Notes: a model not told the origin generated them from the letters alone. Positions 19,670 through 28,893 are shown, counted from the first letter of the stretch. The stretch: DNA of 64,000 bases from Sulfurovum sp. NBC37-1 (GCF_000010345.1 NC_009663.1:434001-498000), one strand, 5' to 3'. A program made the numbers and translations.

Positions 19670-20755
19670 ATGAAAAAAATATTTTTAATGGTCGCAGTTA
19701 TGGCTGTAACATCACTTTGGGCCGGGGTTTCCCTCGATCAGAAGATAGGACAGATGCTTATGGTTGGCTTTCACGGAACTTCTGCACCCAAGAACAGCCG
19801 GATCTGTCAGGATATCCGAAAATATCACATCGGTGCGGTCATACTGTTTGACTACAATCCTGTCGACAAAAGTAAACCCAAAAATATTGCAAGCAGAAAA
19901 CAGTTGAAAAAACTGACGGCACAACTGCAGAAATGTTCCTATGACGGAAAGCTCCTGATCGCCGTGGACCAGGAAGGGGGAAAGGTACAGCGTCTCAAAA
20001 GAAAGTACGGATTTTATGGGAATTTTCCTAAAGCTTCCGATGTTACCAGGATGGACAAGAAACAGATAAAAAAAACATATAGAAAAATGGCTAAAGAACT
20101 TAAATCTGTGGGGATCAACTATGATCTCGCCCCGGTGGTCGACCTGGATATTAACCCGAAGAACCATGTGATCCACGGGCTCGGACGTTCTTTCGGGAAA
20201 GACCCAAAAACAGTTGCGGCTTATGCAAGTACCTTCATCGATGCAATGCACCATTACGGTGTATTGACCTCACTGAAACATTTCCCCGGACACGGCTCTT
20301 CTGTAGGCGATACGCACAAAGGGTTCGTGGATGTCACGAATCTTTGGAAGCGTGTGGAGCTCGAACCCTACAGGCTTTTGAACAGAAAAGCCGACACAGT
20401 CATGGTCGCGCATGTCTTCAACAAAAAACTCGACGCCAGATATCCGGCAAGCTTTTCGAACAGAACGGTGAATGGAATACTGCGCAAACAACTCGGTTTT
20501 AACGGTGTGGTGATTACGGATGATCTGCAGATGGGAGCCATCAGCAAAAAATACGGTTTGAAAAATACGCTTAAACTGGCGATCAACGCAGGAGACGACA
20601 TACTGCTTTTTGGTAATCAGCTCGATCCGCGAAAAACGGTCAGTACCAAAAAGCTTGTTGAAACGATCAAGTCGCTACTGAAGCGCGGCGAGGTGAATCC
20701 AAAGAGTATCGACTATGCCTATATACGCATCCAGAATTTGAAGCGAAAACTGTAA
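19670..20755 (+). CDS. nagZ: Exported beta-N-acetylhexosaminidase, GH3 (NagZ-like)
   Basis: 361 residues. A signal peptide (MKKIFLMVAVMAVTSLWAG) is followed by a GH3 barrel (DQKIGQMLMVGFHG, AVDQEGGKVQRL). The catalytic histidine-containing loop is KHFPGHGSSVGDTH, and the nucleophile aspartate lies in VVITDDLQMGAI. It would remove N-acetylglucosamine from muropeptides or other glycans. Classical NagZ is cytoplasmic; the signal peptide points to the periplasm or outside, as in several other GH3 homologues. A copy of the 150-bp repeat lies just upstream. Confidence 0.88.
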   Translation: MKKIFLMVAVMAVTSLWAGVSLDQKIGQMLMVGFHGTSAPKNSRICQDIRKYHIGAVILFDYNPVDKSKPKNIASRKQLKKLTAQLQKCSYDGKLLIAVDQEGGKVQRLKRKYGFYGNFPKASDVTRMDKKQIKKTYRKMAKELKSVGINYDLAPVVDLDINPKNHVIHGLGRSFGKDPKTVAAYASTFIDAMHHYGVLTSLKHFPGHGSSVGDTHKGFVDVTNLWKRVELEPYRLLNRKADTVMVAHVFNKKLDARYPASFSNRTVNGILRKQLGFNGVVITDDLQMGAISKKYGLKNTLKLAINAGDDILLFGNQLDPRKTVSTKKLVETIKSLLKRGEVNPKSIDYAYIRIQNLKRKL

Positions 20756-20781
20756 CCTTATTTATGAAGCATTTCTAAAAA

Positions 20782-21168
20782 TCAAAGCGACAGATGGCGT
20801 TCCAGAATGATCTTGGCGGCAATGGAGTCAATCTTGCCGTCTTTCTTGTGCCGGAACTGTCCCTGTGTCATCTCTTTGGCTTCAAAGCTGCTGCCCTGTT
20901 CATCCTGGTAGACCACGGGAATGTCCAGCTCAAGAAGAGAGACAAAGTGTTGGATGCGCCGTTCCATCTCTTCCGAGCTGGACCCGCCTTTGGGAAGACC
21001 GACAACCAGTTTCTCTATTTCCCATTCCTCCAGAAAAGAAACAACGTCATGTGCCGCCTGATTGCGGTTCTTGCGCAATATAGCATTTTGGGGCATCACG
21101 ATCCTGCCGTCAAGACAGATCGCTGTACCGATACGTTTGAGTCCTACGTCTATAGCTGCTAATTTCAT
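20782..21168 (-). CDS. ruvX: Pre-16S rRNA nuclease / YqgF resolvase-like protein
   Basis: 128 residues with an RNase H-like fold. The first strand holds the acidic residue in AAIDVGLKRIGTAI; LVVGLPKGG and the C-terminal acidic part of KIDSIAAKIILE follow. The family matures the 5' end of 16S rRNA. The stop of the upstream NlpC/P60 gene directly abuts its start. In C. jejuni the gene follows dprA (Cj0634-Cj0635, recalled), so block A resumes here. Confidence 0.9.
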   Translation of the reverse strand: MKLAAIDVGLKRIGTAICLDGRIVMPQNAILRKNRNQAAHDVVSFLEEWEIEKLVVGLPKGGSSSEEMERRIQHFVSLLELDIPVVYQDEQGSSFEAKEMTQGQFRHKKDGKIDSIAAKIILERHLSL

Positions 21169-22062
21169 CTACAGGATCTCCGCGATGAATGCGCCGGGTT
21201 CTATCTCTTTTTTGACCTTTGGCAATATGCTAAGCGCTGTTGCCTTATATTTGTACGGTCCTATGAGCAGTTTGGATATCTGCTTTCCGTTGCGTGGGAA
21301 CTGGATGAGTTTATAGGTGTATCCCAATCTTGTGATTTTATAAAGCAGGGCACTTTTGGGTTTGCCGCTGAAAGATCCTACCTGTACATAGAAAGATCCT
21401 GTTTGGTTGCTGTTGTTGATGACCGGCCGTCTGGGTGTTGGTTTCTGTGCGATCCTGGTATCGGTTCTCTGTTTGAGCTCTTTAAAGGCTTTGGCTTTCC
21501 ATGGCGTAGTTTGTCCTGAAGCCTGAGCCAGAGTTGTATGCTTTTCTGCAGGCAGGTAACGTCTGCAGATGCGTAAACGCTTTTTGTAGTAGGGTGAAGT
21601 ACGCAGATTGGAGTAGACCACTTCATTTTTAGTTGTACTGGCATGTGTGAACCATCCGTCACCAAGATACATCCCGACGTGCGTGATCTTTCCGTTGCGT
21701 CTTTTGGTCGTATCGAAGAAGATCAGGTCACCGTATTTGAGTTCGGAGGGTTTGATGTACTTACCGACTTTTGCCTGTTCTCTGGCGGTTCTTGGCAGGT
21801 CGATCCCCATACTGCCGTACATATAATAGGTGTAGCCTGAACAGTCGAATTGGTTCGGGCCTTCCTCCGCCCAGACATAGGGGCTTCCTTTGAGTTCTTT
21901 AACCATTTTTTCAAGGCTTTTTTTACGGGCAGGGTATTTTACTTTGGGCTTTTCGATCTCGTAGTGCGGATGTTTGGGATGGGGTGAGGGTTTGCAGGCT
22001 GTCAGCAACAACAGTGAAATCAGGGAGAATAATACAATGAGTGTTCTTCGGGATATCAGCAT
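21169..22062 (-). CDS. NlpC/P60 peptidoglycan hydrolase lipoprotein with SPOR domain
   Basis: About 297 residues from the ATG at 22062 (MLISRRTLIVLF), which has GGCAGATGG upstream and starts a lipoprotein signal with the lipobox LLLTAC. The NlpC/P60 domain has the catalytic cysteine in NQFDCSGYTYY and the histidine in ITHVGMYLGDGWF. The C-terminal 75 residues are a SPOR domain (SFYVQVGSFSGKPKSALL), which binds denuded glycan at division septa. It probably cuts stem peptides, near the septum. A paralogue lies just upstream. Confidence 0.87.
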   Translation of the reverse strand: MLISRRTLIVLFSLISLLLLTACKPSPHPKHPHYEIEKPKVKYPARKKSLEKMVKELKGSPYVWAEEGPNQFDCSGYTYYMYGSMGIDLPRTAREQAKVGKYIKPSELKYGDLIFFDTTKRRNGKITHVGMYLGDGWFTHASTTKNEVVYSNLRTSPYYKKRLRICRRYLPAEKHTTLAQASGQTTPWKAKAFKELKQRTDTRIAQKPTPRRPVINNSNQTGSFYVQVGSFSGKPKSALLYKITRLGYTYKLIQFPRNGKQISKLLIGPYKYKATALSILPKVKKEIEPGAFIAEIL

Positions 22063-22125
22063 TCCATCTGCCTTTGCTAAATTTTTACTAAAATGCATTA
22101 TAGAGTAAAGGCTTTAAAACAGCCT

Positions 22126-22767
22126 TTATCTTCTTGACGGTACTGCCTTTTTGGGGATCGTCATTCCCGGCTGCCATGGAGTGGTATCGTAGGTACTCGA
22201 GATCTCCATTTTTTTCAACGGTGCGCTGCAGTTCATATAAAAGGCTCTTTCATCTTTGCTCATATATCGCTTGCAGATTTTGACACGCTTCCTGTACCGC
22301 GGTTCTTTCTCAAAGCTGCTGATCACTACTTTTCGGTGCTTGCTGCTGGCTTGTGCGAACCATCCGCCACCCAGGTACATACCCACATGGTTGATGCGTT
22401 TGCTCCGTTTGTTTGTTGAGCCGAAGAAGATGAGGTCGCCGTATGTAAGATCTTTGAATGCGACGGTCTTTCCCACTTTTGCCTGTTCACAGGCGGTTCT
22501 TGGCAACTGTACCCCCATTGATCCGTAAATATTGTAGGTCAGACCGGAGCAGTCGAAGGCGTAAGGCCCTTCCTCTGCCCAGATATAGGGTTTTCCCAGA
22601 TACTGGTTAAGAAGTTTCTGAATGTTCTCCCTGTTGGGTTGACATACTTTTTCAGGTTTGATAATGTCATAGTTTGGATAGCTGTAGGGTTTGGGGGAAC
22701 ATCCGCTGAAGAGAAATGCCAAAATGATCAGAAAAGAAAAATAATATAGGTAAGCTGCTGTTTTCAT
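22126..22767 (-). CDS. NlpC/P60 lipoprotein, paralogue without SPOR domain
   Basis: About 213 residues from the ATG at 22767 (MKTAAYLYYFSF), which has a strong AAAGGAG site; the frame extends 37 codons upstream into queA without support. The lipobox is LFSGC. The catalytic cysteine lies in YAFDCSGLTYN and the histidine in INHVGMYLGGGWF. It closely resembles the downstream NlpC/P60 gene in order and wording (PYIWAEEGP, LPRTA.EQAKVGK) but ends in a short basic tail instead of SPOR. The two probably arose by tandem duplication and split in localisation. Confidence 0.85.
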   Translation of the reverse strand: MKTAAYLYYFSFLIILAFLFSGCSPKPYSYPNYDIIKPEKVCQPNRENIQKLLNQYLGKPYIWAEEGPYAFDCSGLTYNIYGSMGVQLPRTACEQAKVGKTVAFKDLTYGDLIFFGSTNKRSKRINHVGMYLGGGWFAQASSKHRKVVISSFEKEPRYRKRVKICKRYMSKDERAFYMNCSAPLKKMEISSTYDTTPWQPGMTIPKKAVPSRR

Positions 22768-22777
22768 TGAAACTCCT

Positions 22778-23830
22778 TTAGAGTATGAGCATCGCATCCC
22801 CGTACGAGAAAAAACGATAGTTCTTTTCGATAGCCTCTTTATATAATTGTAACGTTTTTTCTCTTCCGATGAAAGCACTTACGAGCATAATAAGCGTACT
22901 TTTGGGCAGATGGAAATTGGTGAGTAGATGGGTGACTCTTTGAGGCGGATTGTGCGGGTTGAGAAAAAGGTCGCACTCTCCCTCTGTTTTCCCGGTCCGG
23001 ACATAATACTCTATGGTCCTTGTCACAGTGGTGCCGATGGCGAGGATCTCTGTGTCACTGTCAAGTACTTTTGCCGCTTCTGGTGGAATATCGAAGTACT
23101 CTGAGTGCATCGGATGGTCCAGTATCTTCTCTGCTTCAACGGGTTTGAAAGTGCCCGCACCTACATGCAGTGTGACCTTGTGCGTTTTGTGCCTCTGCTG
23201 CAGTGTTTCAAAGAGTTCAGGGGTAAAATGCAGGGAGGCGGTAGGCGCGGCGACCGCTCCGGCATTTTTGGCAAAGAGGGTCTGATAGTCTTTTTCATCT
23301 TCGGCTTTGTCCTCTCGCTGCATATAGGGAGGCAGGGGAATATGACCGATCTCATCGAGTATTTGTACCAGTTCTTCGAAGCGTATCTCTTTGCCGTGGC
23401 GGGTGAAAGTGACGATACGTGAGCCATCTTTGTTGAGGGTTGTGACCGTTGCCATCAGGCTGTCGTCGAAAAGCAGTTGGGTCCCTGTTTTAACCTTGCC
23501 GCGTATCAAAACCAGATAGTGGTGGGCATCCAGAGGCTTGTTAAAGAGCAGTTCGACTTTGCCTCCCCCCTGACCATCTGTAGAGAGCTTGTGTCCGAAG
23601 ATGCGTGCTTTGATGACACGTGTATCATTGAGAAAGATATCGCATGTTTGGGGAAGAAAATCGAGCAGGTGCCTGAAAGTAGTGTGGGTGACCGTGTCGT
23701 TCCTCCTGTCATATACCAGTAGTTTGGCTTCGTCTCTGGGGTGCACGGGTTCTGTAGCTATGAACCCCTCCGGGAGTTCATAATCGTAGTTTTTTGTCAG
23801 CAGTTCTGCCGAGAGTTCATTGGGGGACAT
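22778..23830 (-). CDS. queA: tRNA preQ1(34) S-adenosylmethionine ribosyltransferase-isomerase
   Basis: 350 residues, full length. The signature stretches are DYELPEGFIATEP, RDEAKLLV, GHIPLPPYM, PTASLHFTPELFE, LHVGAGTFKPV, HSEYFDIP and TNFHLPKSTLIMLVSAF. The enzyme transfers and rearranges the ribosyl group of SAM onto preQ1 in tRNA, giving epoxyqueuosine. The start abuts the tatC stop. The order queA-tatC-tatB-hemW matches C. jejuni Cj0577c-Cj0580c, as recalled. Confidence 0.95.
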   Translation of the reverse strand: MSPNELSAELLTKNYDYELPEGFIATEPVHPRDEAKLLVYDRRNDTVTHTTFRHLLDFLPQTCDIFLNDTRVIKARIFGHKLSTDGQGGGKVELLFNKPLDAHHYLVLIRGKVKTGTQLLFDDSLMATVTTLNKDGSRIVTFTRHGKEIRFEELVQILDEIGHIPLPPYMQREDKAEDEKDYQTLFAKNAGAVAAPTASLHFTPELFETLQQRHKTHKVTLHVGAGTFKPVEAEKILDHPMHSEYFDIPPEAAKVLDSDTEILAIGTTVTRTIEYYVRTGKTEGECDLFLNPHNPPQRVTHLLTNFHLPKSTLIMLVSAFIGREKTLQLYKEAIEKNYRFFSYGDAMLIL

Positions 23831-24874
23831 TTACGGTTTGTCTAACTCATCGGGAAGCAACTTTTCGGATGCTGTCTCTTTGCTTTCTGTTTCTTCTTCA
23901 TCCTCTCCGTCGTCTTCGCTTTTCTCCGGATTGACCATACGAACGATGAGAATGGAGATACCGTAAAGGATGACAAGCGGTGCGGCCATTAACAGCTGTG
24001 TCAGGATATCCGGAGGTGTCAGGAGCGCGGCAAGCACAAAGATGATGACGATGGCATACTTGAAGAAATCGATCAGTGTACGATCCGTTACCAGCCCAAG
24101 CAGGGCAAGGAAATAGGCGAATACCGGCAGTTCGAACGCTACACCGAAGCCCAGCATGATCTTGGTAAAGAAGCCTACATAATCCTCGATGTTGATGAAT
24201 GGGGTATAGAGGAAAGACCCGAAGGTGATAAGGAACTGAAAACCGAACGGTGTAACAATATAATAGGCAAACATAACCCCGATGAAGAACATGACCGAAC
24301 CGCCGACCACAAAGGGGATAACCATTTTTTTCTCATTGCTGTAGAGCCCCGGAGCGACAAAGAGCCAGAGTTGGTAGAGAATGAAAGGCATGGCACCCAG
24401 AAGCCCGGCAAAGAAAGACACTTTCAGGGCAACGAAGAAGGCACCGCCGACCTGGTGGGTTGTGATCTTTCCTTCAAAATTATGCTGGTTCGGGCGTGCT
24501 GATTCAACATCACGTTTTGTGATGATCTTATCGAGTGATTCGGCTGCATCGGCTGCATTCTTGAGCAGGGGAGCCAGTTTCGGGTCGGCCACTTTGGCTG
24601 CTTCATACAGGTTGTCTTTCAGTTTATCGGCTGCCTGTACGGCCGGCGTTTTCGTTACATTGACTTCATCGGATTTCATGGTCCAGGTCGCTTTTTCCTG
24701 AGACTCGATGATACGGCCCACTTCGACCAGGGCATTATTCAGGGGTTGTGTGATCCAGGAAAGTATCTGGTTGTGGAAAGTAAAAGCAATAATGAATGCG
24801 ATAAAAACGGAAAGTACAGAGAGTCCGAGCCTTTTTCTAAGCTCGACCAGGTGGGGACGGAGATCATCAAACAT
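23831..24874 (-). CDS. tatC: Twin-arginine translocase subunit TatC, with enlarged first loop
   Basis: 347 residues against about 250 in most TatC. The opening LRPHLVELRKRL and the later helices (FILYQLWLFVAPGLY, TPFGFQFLITF, FELPVFAYFLALLG, LTPPDILTQLLMA) are typical and give six membrane segments. The extra length lies in the first periplasmic loop (about residues 41-142, alanine- and lysine-rich and predicted helical) and in an acidic C-terminal tail (EDDGEDEEETESKE). TatC recognises the twin-arginine signal. It overlaps the tatB stop by one base. No tatA is seen in the window. Confidence 0.93.
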   Translation of the reverse strand: MFDDLRPHLVELRKRLGLSVLSVFIAFIIAFTFHNQILSWITQPLNNALVEVGRIIESQEKATWTMKSDEVNVTKTPAVQAADKLKDNLYEAAKVADPKLAPLLKNAADAAESLDKIITKRDVESARPNQHNFEGKITTHQVGGAFFVALKVSFFAGLLGAMPFILYQLWLFVAPGLYSNEKKMVIPFVVGGSVMFFIGVMFAYYIVTPFGFQFLITFGSFLYTPFINIEDYVGFFTKIMLGFGVAFELPVFAYFLALLGLVTDRTLIDFFKYAIVIIFVLAALLTPPDILTQLLMAAPLVILYGISILIVRMVNPEKSEDDGEDEEETESKETASEKLLPDELDKP

Positions 24875-25362
24875 CAGGCTTTGTCCTCACTTTTCTTGTC
24901 TTTATTCTTTTTTGCAACTTTTGTTTTTCCTGCCGTATCGTTCTCTTCAGCAGGTTTTTTCTTTTTCTTGGATTTTTTCTTGAAGGTCACAGTATCATTG
25001 GGGGCTTCTACGGGGGTAACGGGTGTTTCGTTCGCAGTGGAAGAGTCTTTGGCAGGTTTGTTCGTCTCTTTGGTATCGGTATCGCCGAGAAGATCATCCA
25101 TGTCGTCCAGGCCAATGTTCTTGAAGCTTTTGAGCTCGTCGGTTGCAGAGTCAAGCTGTTGTTTGTAATTGAGCGCTTCATCTTTCAGGTCGGCAATGCG
25201 CATCTCTTCGTCGAGCGCACTTTTTGCGTCACCAACAGTCTTTTTGACCCCCTTGATGAATTTTGCTATCTGAACCATTGTTTCAGGAAGTTTGTCCGGT
25301 CCCAAAAAGAGGATCGCAATGATAGAGATGAGAAGTATTTCGGTAAAACCTATGCCAAACAT
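24874..25362 (-). CDS. tatB: Sec-independent translocase subunit TatB
   Basis: 162 residues. One N-terminal membrane helix with a short hinge (FGIGFTEILLISIIAILFLG, then PDKLPE) is followed by an amphipathic helix and a long charged tail that becomes strongly lysine-rich (KKKSKKKKKP). TatB works with TatC in substrate recognition. The EILLI start with a glutamate at residue 8 and the one-base overlap with tatC favour TatB over TatA. The basic tail is longer than I would expect for the family core. Confidence 0.88.
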   Translation of the reverse strand: MFGIGFTEILLISIIAILFLGPDKLPETMVQIAKFIKGVKKTVGDAKSALDEEMRIADLKDEALNYKQQLDSATDELKSFKNIGLDDMDDLLGDTDTKETNKPAKDSSTANETPVTPVEAPNDTVTFKKKSKKKKKPAEENDTAGKTKVAKKNKDKKSEDKA

Positions 25363-25405
25363 CGAATGCCTTTAAATTGATTGGGTGTATTTTAGCAAAT
25401 TATTG

Positions 25406-26467
25406 TTAGAGGTTCCCTAAAATATAGAGCGCCAGCTCGTCACTGAGGAAAAAATCCTTATTGTAGTAGCGGCTTCCATCATGTTCAAGTTTTTTTTCTC
25501 CATAAAGCAGCTCCGCTCTTTTTTTCATCTCTGAAGTCAGGATCGATCTTTCAATACCGATAGTGCTACGCAGACCCAAAAATATTTTTTCGGTCAACAA
25601 CTCTTCCTGACTGAGATGTTCTTCGGTAATCTGCAGGGGATTCTGGATGTAGCTGTCGATATCTGTTTGCGGGTAATAGCGGGTATCTTTGAGAAAACCG
25701 ACGGCACCCGCTCCGGCACCAATGTAATTTTTCAAGTTCCAGTATCCTTTATTGTGCCGACTCTGGTAGGTACCGAAATTGGATATCTCGTATTGGATAA
25801 ATCCCCGCTTTTTGATCTCGTTCGCAACAAAAAATGCCAGCTTTTCATCCTCCTGTCTCACTTCCGGGGAAGAAGAGAATCTGGTCCCGTCCTCAATGGT
25901 GAGTTCATAGGCAGAGATATGGTCGACAGGCAGTTCAAATGCCTGTCGGATATCGTCCGATAACAGTTCTTTCGTATCTCCCTGATAATTATAGATAAGG
26001 TCAAGCGATATGTGTTCAAAACCAAGCTCTTTGGCAGCAAGTACGACTTTTTTTGCCTGTTTCGGAGTATGAGCACGGTTGAGTGCTTTGAGTTTGTCGG
26101 TATTGAAGCTCTGTACACCGAAACTTATACGGTTGACACCAAGGGTTTTCATACCTTGAAGCCATGAGTTGCTTGCCGAATTGGGGTTGGCTTCGGTAGT
26201 AATCTCCGCATCTTTTTGCAGATAGGGATCAAGCAGATCGAAGATCGGCTCGTAGAGTTCCGGTGAGACCGTCGAAGGTGTTCCTCCTCCGATAAAAAGG
26301 GTTTCGATACTCTCTTTTTGAGTATGAAAACGTTCCAGTTCAAATGAGAGCTGACGGTAGAGTGCCTGCATGTACTCACTGCGTGTGTCGAACTTGTCAA
26401 CATAGGAGTTGAAGCTGCAGTAGTGACATTTGGAATCGCAGTAGGGGATGTGGATATATGCTAACAA
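25406..26467 (-). CDS. hemW: HemW-like radical SAM haem chaperone
   Basis: 353 residues. The radical SAM cluster motif uses C10, C14 and C17 (YCDSKCHYC). Further family features are LFIGGGTPSTV, TTEANPNS, NRISFGVQSFN and LDLIYNYQGDT. HemW-type proteins were long called coproporphyrinogen III oxidases, but several bind haem and pass it to target proteins. The N-terminal cluster lacks the extra cysteine typical of true HemN. It is first in the minus-strand run toward queA and divergent from rppH. Confidence 0.88.
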   Translation of the reverse strand: MLAYIHIPYCDSKCHYCSFNSYVDKFDTRSEYMQALYRQLSFELERFHTQKESIETLFIGGGTPSTVSPELYEPIFDLLDPYLQKDAEITTEANPNSASNSWLQGMKTLGVNRISFGVQSFNTDKLKALNRAHTPKQAKKVVLAAKELGFEHISLDLIYNYQGDTKELLSDDIRQAFELPVDHISAYELTIEDGTRFSSSPEVRQEDEKLAFFVANEIKKRGFIQYEISNFGTYQSRHNKGYWNLKNYIGAGAGAVGFLKDTRYYPQTDIDSYIQNPLQITEEHLSQEELLTEKIFLGLRSTIGIERSILTSEMKKRAELLYGEKKLEHDGSRYYNKDFFLSDELALYILGNL

Positions 26468-26605
26468 TTTTTACTCTTTTCAAAAGGCTATAACCGAATT
26501 TTAGATAGAATCATATCAGAAATTTGGGAGTTTATCTCTAAATTGTCGAAGTCATGTTCGAAGTGGCTTCAATTTTAAAATTTTATCGAAGATGAGTAAT
26601 TTAGT

Positions 26606-27079
26606 ATGCAAAATAAAAAGAGCTATAGGCCTAATGTTGCAGCCGTCATACTCTCTTCTAAATATCCGGAAAAGTGTGAATTTTTTGTCGCACACCGAAC
26701 TGATATCAGAAATGCCTGGCAGTTCCCACAGGGCGGCATCGATGAGGGTGAAACGCCTGAAGATGCACTCTACAGGGAACTGCTTGAGGAAATAGGATGC
26801 AATAATGTTGAGATACTGGGGGAATTCCCGGAGTGGATCACATACGATTTTCCTAAAACAGCAAGGGGGAAAGTGTACCCTTTTGACGGCCAGACACAGA
26901 AATATTTTCTGGTCCGCCTCAAAGAGGAGGCACAGATAAACCTGCAGGCATTTGAGATCCCGGAGTTTAAAGAGTATACGTTTGTCAAGTATGATGAGCT
27001 GTTCCAAAAGGTGACCTATTTTAAACGTAAAGTGTATCGCAGGGTAATAGATCACTTCATTAAAGAGGGTTTGATCTAA
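26606..27079 (+). CDS. rppH: RNA pyrophosphohydrolase (Nudix)
   Basis: 157 residues with a complete Nudix box (GETPEDALYRELLEEIG, preceded by FPQGGID). The family features PNVAAVI and AWQFPQGGIDEGE, and the tyrosine-rich C-terminus, fit RppH. The enzyme removes pyrophosphate from RNA 5' ends and so starts decay, or hydrolyses dinucleoside polyphosphates. It is followed by lysC, as in C. jejuni Cj0581-Cj0582 (recalled). Confidence 0.9.
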   Translation: MQNKKSYRPNVAAVILSSKYPEKCEFFVAHRTDIRNAWQFPQGGIDEGETPEDALYRELLEEIGCNNVEILGEFPEWITYDFPKTARGKVYPFDGQTQKYFLVRLKEEAQINLQAFEIPEFKEYTFVKYDELFQKVTYFKRKVYRRVIDHFIKEGLI

Positions 27080-27133
27080 AGACGTAGAGTACTGTTCTAA
27101 AACAGTATAAATTTGTAGTAAGGAAATATTTTT

Positions 27134-28339
27134 ATGTTGATCGTACAGAAGTATGGTGGTACAAGCGTAGGTGGACTGGACCGCATTGAGAATGTAGCGA
27201 ACCGTGTGGCCAAAGCTCGGGATGAGGGGCATGACCTGGTCATTGTCGTTTCAGCCATGAGCGGTGAGACGAACAAGCTGATAGAGTATGCGGAACATTT
27301 CAGCAAGAATCCTGCAAAGAAAGAGATGGATATGCTGTTGAGTTCTGGTGAGAGGATCACTGCAGCACTGCTTGCCATTGCGCTGCAGGCCAAAGGCTAT
27401 GATGCCCAGGCCATGACAGGGCGCCAGGCAGGGATCGTTACAGATGATACCCATACCTATGCACGGATCGAATCGATCGATCCCAAAGCGATGCAGAATG
27501 CCATCAAAGAGGGAAAGATCATAGTCGTAGCAGGCTTTCAGGGGATCAACAAGAACGGTTCGGTCACAACGCTGGGCCGTGGAGGTTCGGACCTCTCCGC
27601 TGTTGCCCTGGCTGCTGCACTCAAGGCAGACCAGTGTGAGATCTATTCGGATGTGGATGGTATTTATACGACCGATCCGCGTATCGAGCCCCATGCCAAA
27701 AAACTCGATACCATATCTTATGACGAAATGCTTGAACTCTCCTCGCTGGGAGCCAAAGTATTGCAGAACCGTTCGGTTGAACTGGCGAAGAAGTTGAATG
27801 TGAAACTCTATGCAAAAAGCAGTTTCAGTGATGATAAAGGTACATTGATAACGAAGGAGAATGAGAATATGGAAGCAGTCATGGTCAGCGGTGTAGTGCT
27901 GGATAAAAATCAGGCAAGGGTAACACTCAGGGGTGTTGTGGACAGACCGGGGATCGCGGCAGAGATCTTCTCTGCGCTGGCGGACGCGAACATCAATGTC
28001 GATATGATCATCCAGAATGTCGGAACGGACGGTTTGACCAACCTTGGATTTACCGTACCCCAGAGCGAACTGGAGAATGCCAAAAAGCTGGTAGAGACAT
28101 TCAACCATGAGATACAGGGAGCGGACTTTGACGAACATGTCTGCAAGGTTTCCGTGGTCGGTGTAGGTATGAAATCACATTCTGGTGTGGCAGCTACAGC
28201 GTTTACTGTGTTGGCGAACAGCAACATCAACATTCAGATGATCTCCACTTCAGAGATCAAGATCTCTATGATCATCGATGAGAAGTACGGTGAACTTGCG
28301 ATCCGTGCGCTCCATGAAGCCTATGGGCTGGACAAATAA
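27134..28339 (+). CDS. lysC: Aspartate kinase
   Basis: 401 residues. The kinase domain opens VQKYGGTSVGGLDRIE and includes SSGERITAALLA, FQGINKNGSVTTLGRGGSD and CEIYSDVDGIYTTDPR. Two ACT domains for allosteric feedback follow (from about residue 265). It phosphorylates aspartate as the first step to lysine, threonine, methionine and diaminopimelate, linking to dapE at 62.1 kb. AAGGAAATATTTTT precedes the ATG. It is the first gene of a run with hobA and holB. Confidence 0.95.
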   Translation: MLIVQKYGGTSVGGLDRIENVANRVAKARDEGHDLVIVVSAMSGETNKLIEYAEHFSKNPAKKEMDMLLSSGERITAALLAIALQAKGYDAQAMTGRQAGIVTDDTHTYARIESIDPKAMQNAIKEGKIIVVAGFQGINKNGSVTTLGRGGSDLSAVALAAALKADQCEIYSDVDGIYTTDPRIEPHAKKLDTISYDEMLELSSLGAKVLQNRSVELAKKLNVKLYAKSSFSDDKGTLITKENENMEAVMVSGVVLDKNQARVTLRGVVDRPGIAAEIFSALADANINVDMIIQNVGTDGLTNLGFTVPQSELENAKKLVETFNHEIQGADFDEHVCKVSVVGVGMKSHSGVAATAFTVLANSNINIQMISTSEIKISMIIDEKYGELAIRALHEAYGLDK

Positions 28340-28345
28340 TTCCAG

Positions 28346-28891
28346 ATGATGAAAGAACTGCTGAGCTGGACGCTTGAAGCGATACGGAATGAGGAGTCTG
28401 ACTTCTCATGGATGGAAGAGTATCGCTATGAATGGGCACCTCTGGTCAAATCAGCTGTTTCTCAAATGCTGGAAGGCAAGACTGTACTGGTCGTGACGGA
28501 CGAACATCATAAATGGTTCGGCCAATATATCATCAACAGTGTCAATGATCTACGCAAGAACAGGCCGTTGCTTCCAGTCTATAATCTGAGTAAATGTTTT
28601 CCCAATCTCAAGTCCGTGAAATCCACAGAAAACATACAGCTGCTTGAAGATATGTTCGAGATCTCCTATCCGAACGGCTACTTCATATGGTACATTGGTA
28701 AAGGTGACCATCCCTATACGAAGATCGCATACAGAAATGAAGACAGTTTTCTATGGATCATGGATGAGGAGGTTCAGAACAGTTTCGCTTTCCGTTCCTC
28801 CGATCCGCTGCTGGACATCAAACTGCTGCAGCTCTACAAGCTTTTCGATGCGACACTCTCGGCAGCACTTTTCGGAGATCTGGAACTCTGA
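28346..28891 (+). CDS. hobA: DnaA-interacting replication initiation factor HobA
   Basis: 181 residues; H. pylori HobA is about the same length. The SIS-like fold is consistent with MLEGKTVLVVTDEHHKWFG and YFIWYIGKGDHPYTKIAY. HobA is known only from Campylobacterota, where it binds DnaA and promotes orderly assembly at oriC, like DiaA in E. coli. Its place between lysC and holB is the same as in Helicobacter and Campylobacter, and it is strong taxonomic evidence for this window. Confidence 0.92.
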   Translation: MMKELLSWTLEAIRNEESDFSWMEEYRYEWAPLVKSAVSQMLEGKTVLVVTDEHHKWFGQYIINSVNDLRKNRPLLPVYNLSKCFPNLKSVKSTENIQLLEDMFEISYPNGYFIWYIGKGDHPYTKIAYRNEDSFLWIMDEEVQNSFAFRSSDPLLDIKLLQLYKLFDATLSAALFGDLEL

Positions 28892-28893
28892 AT

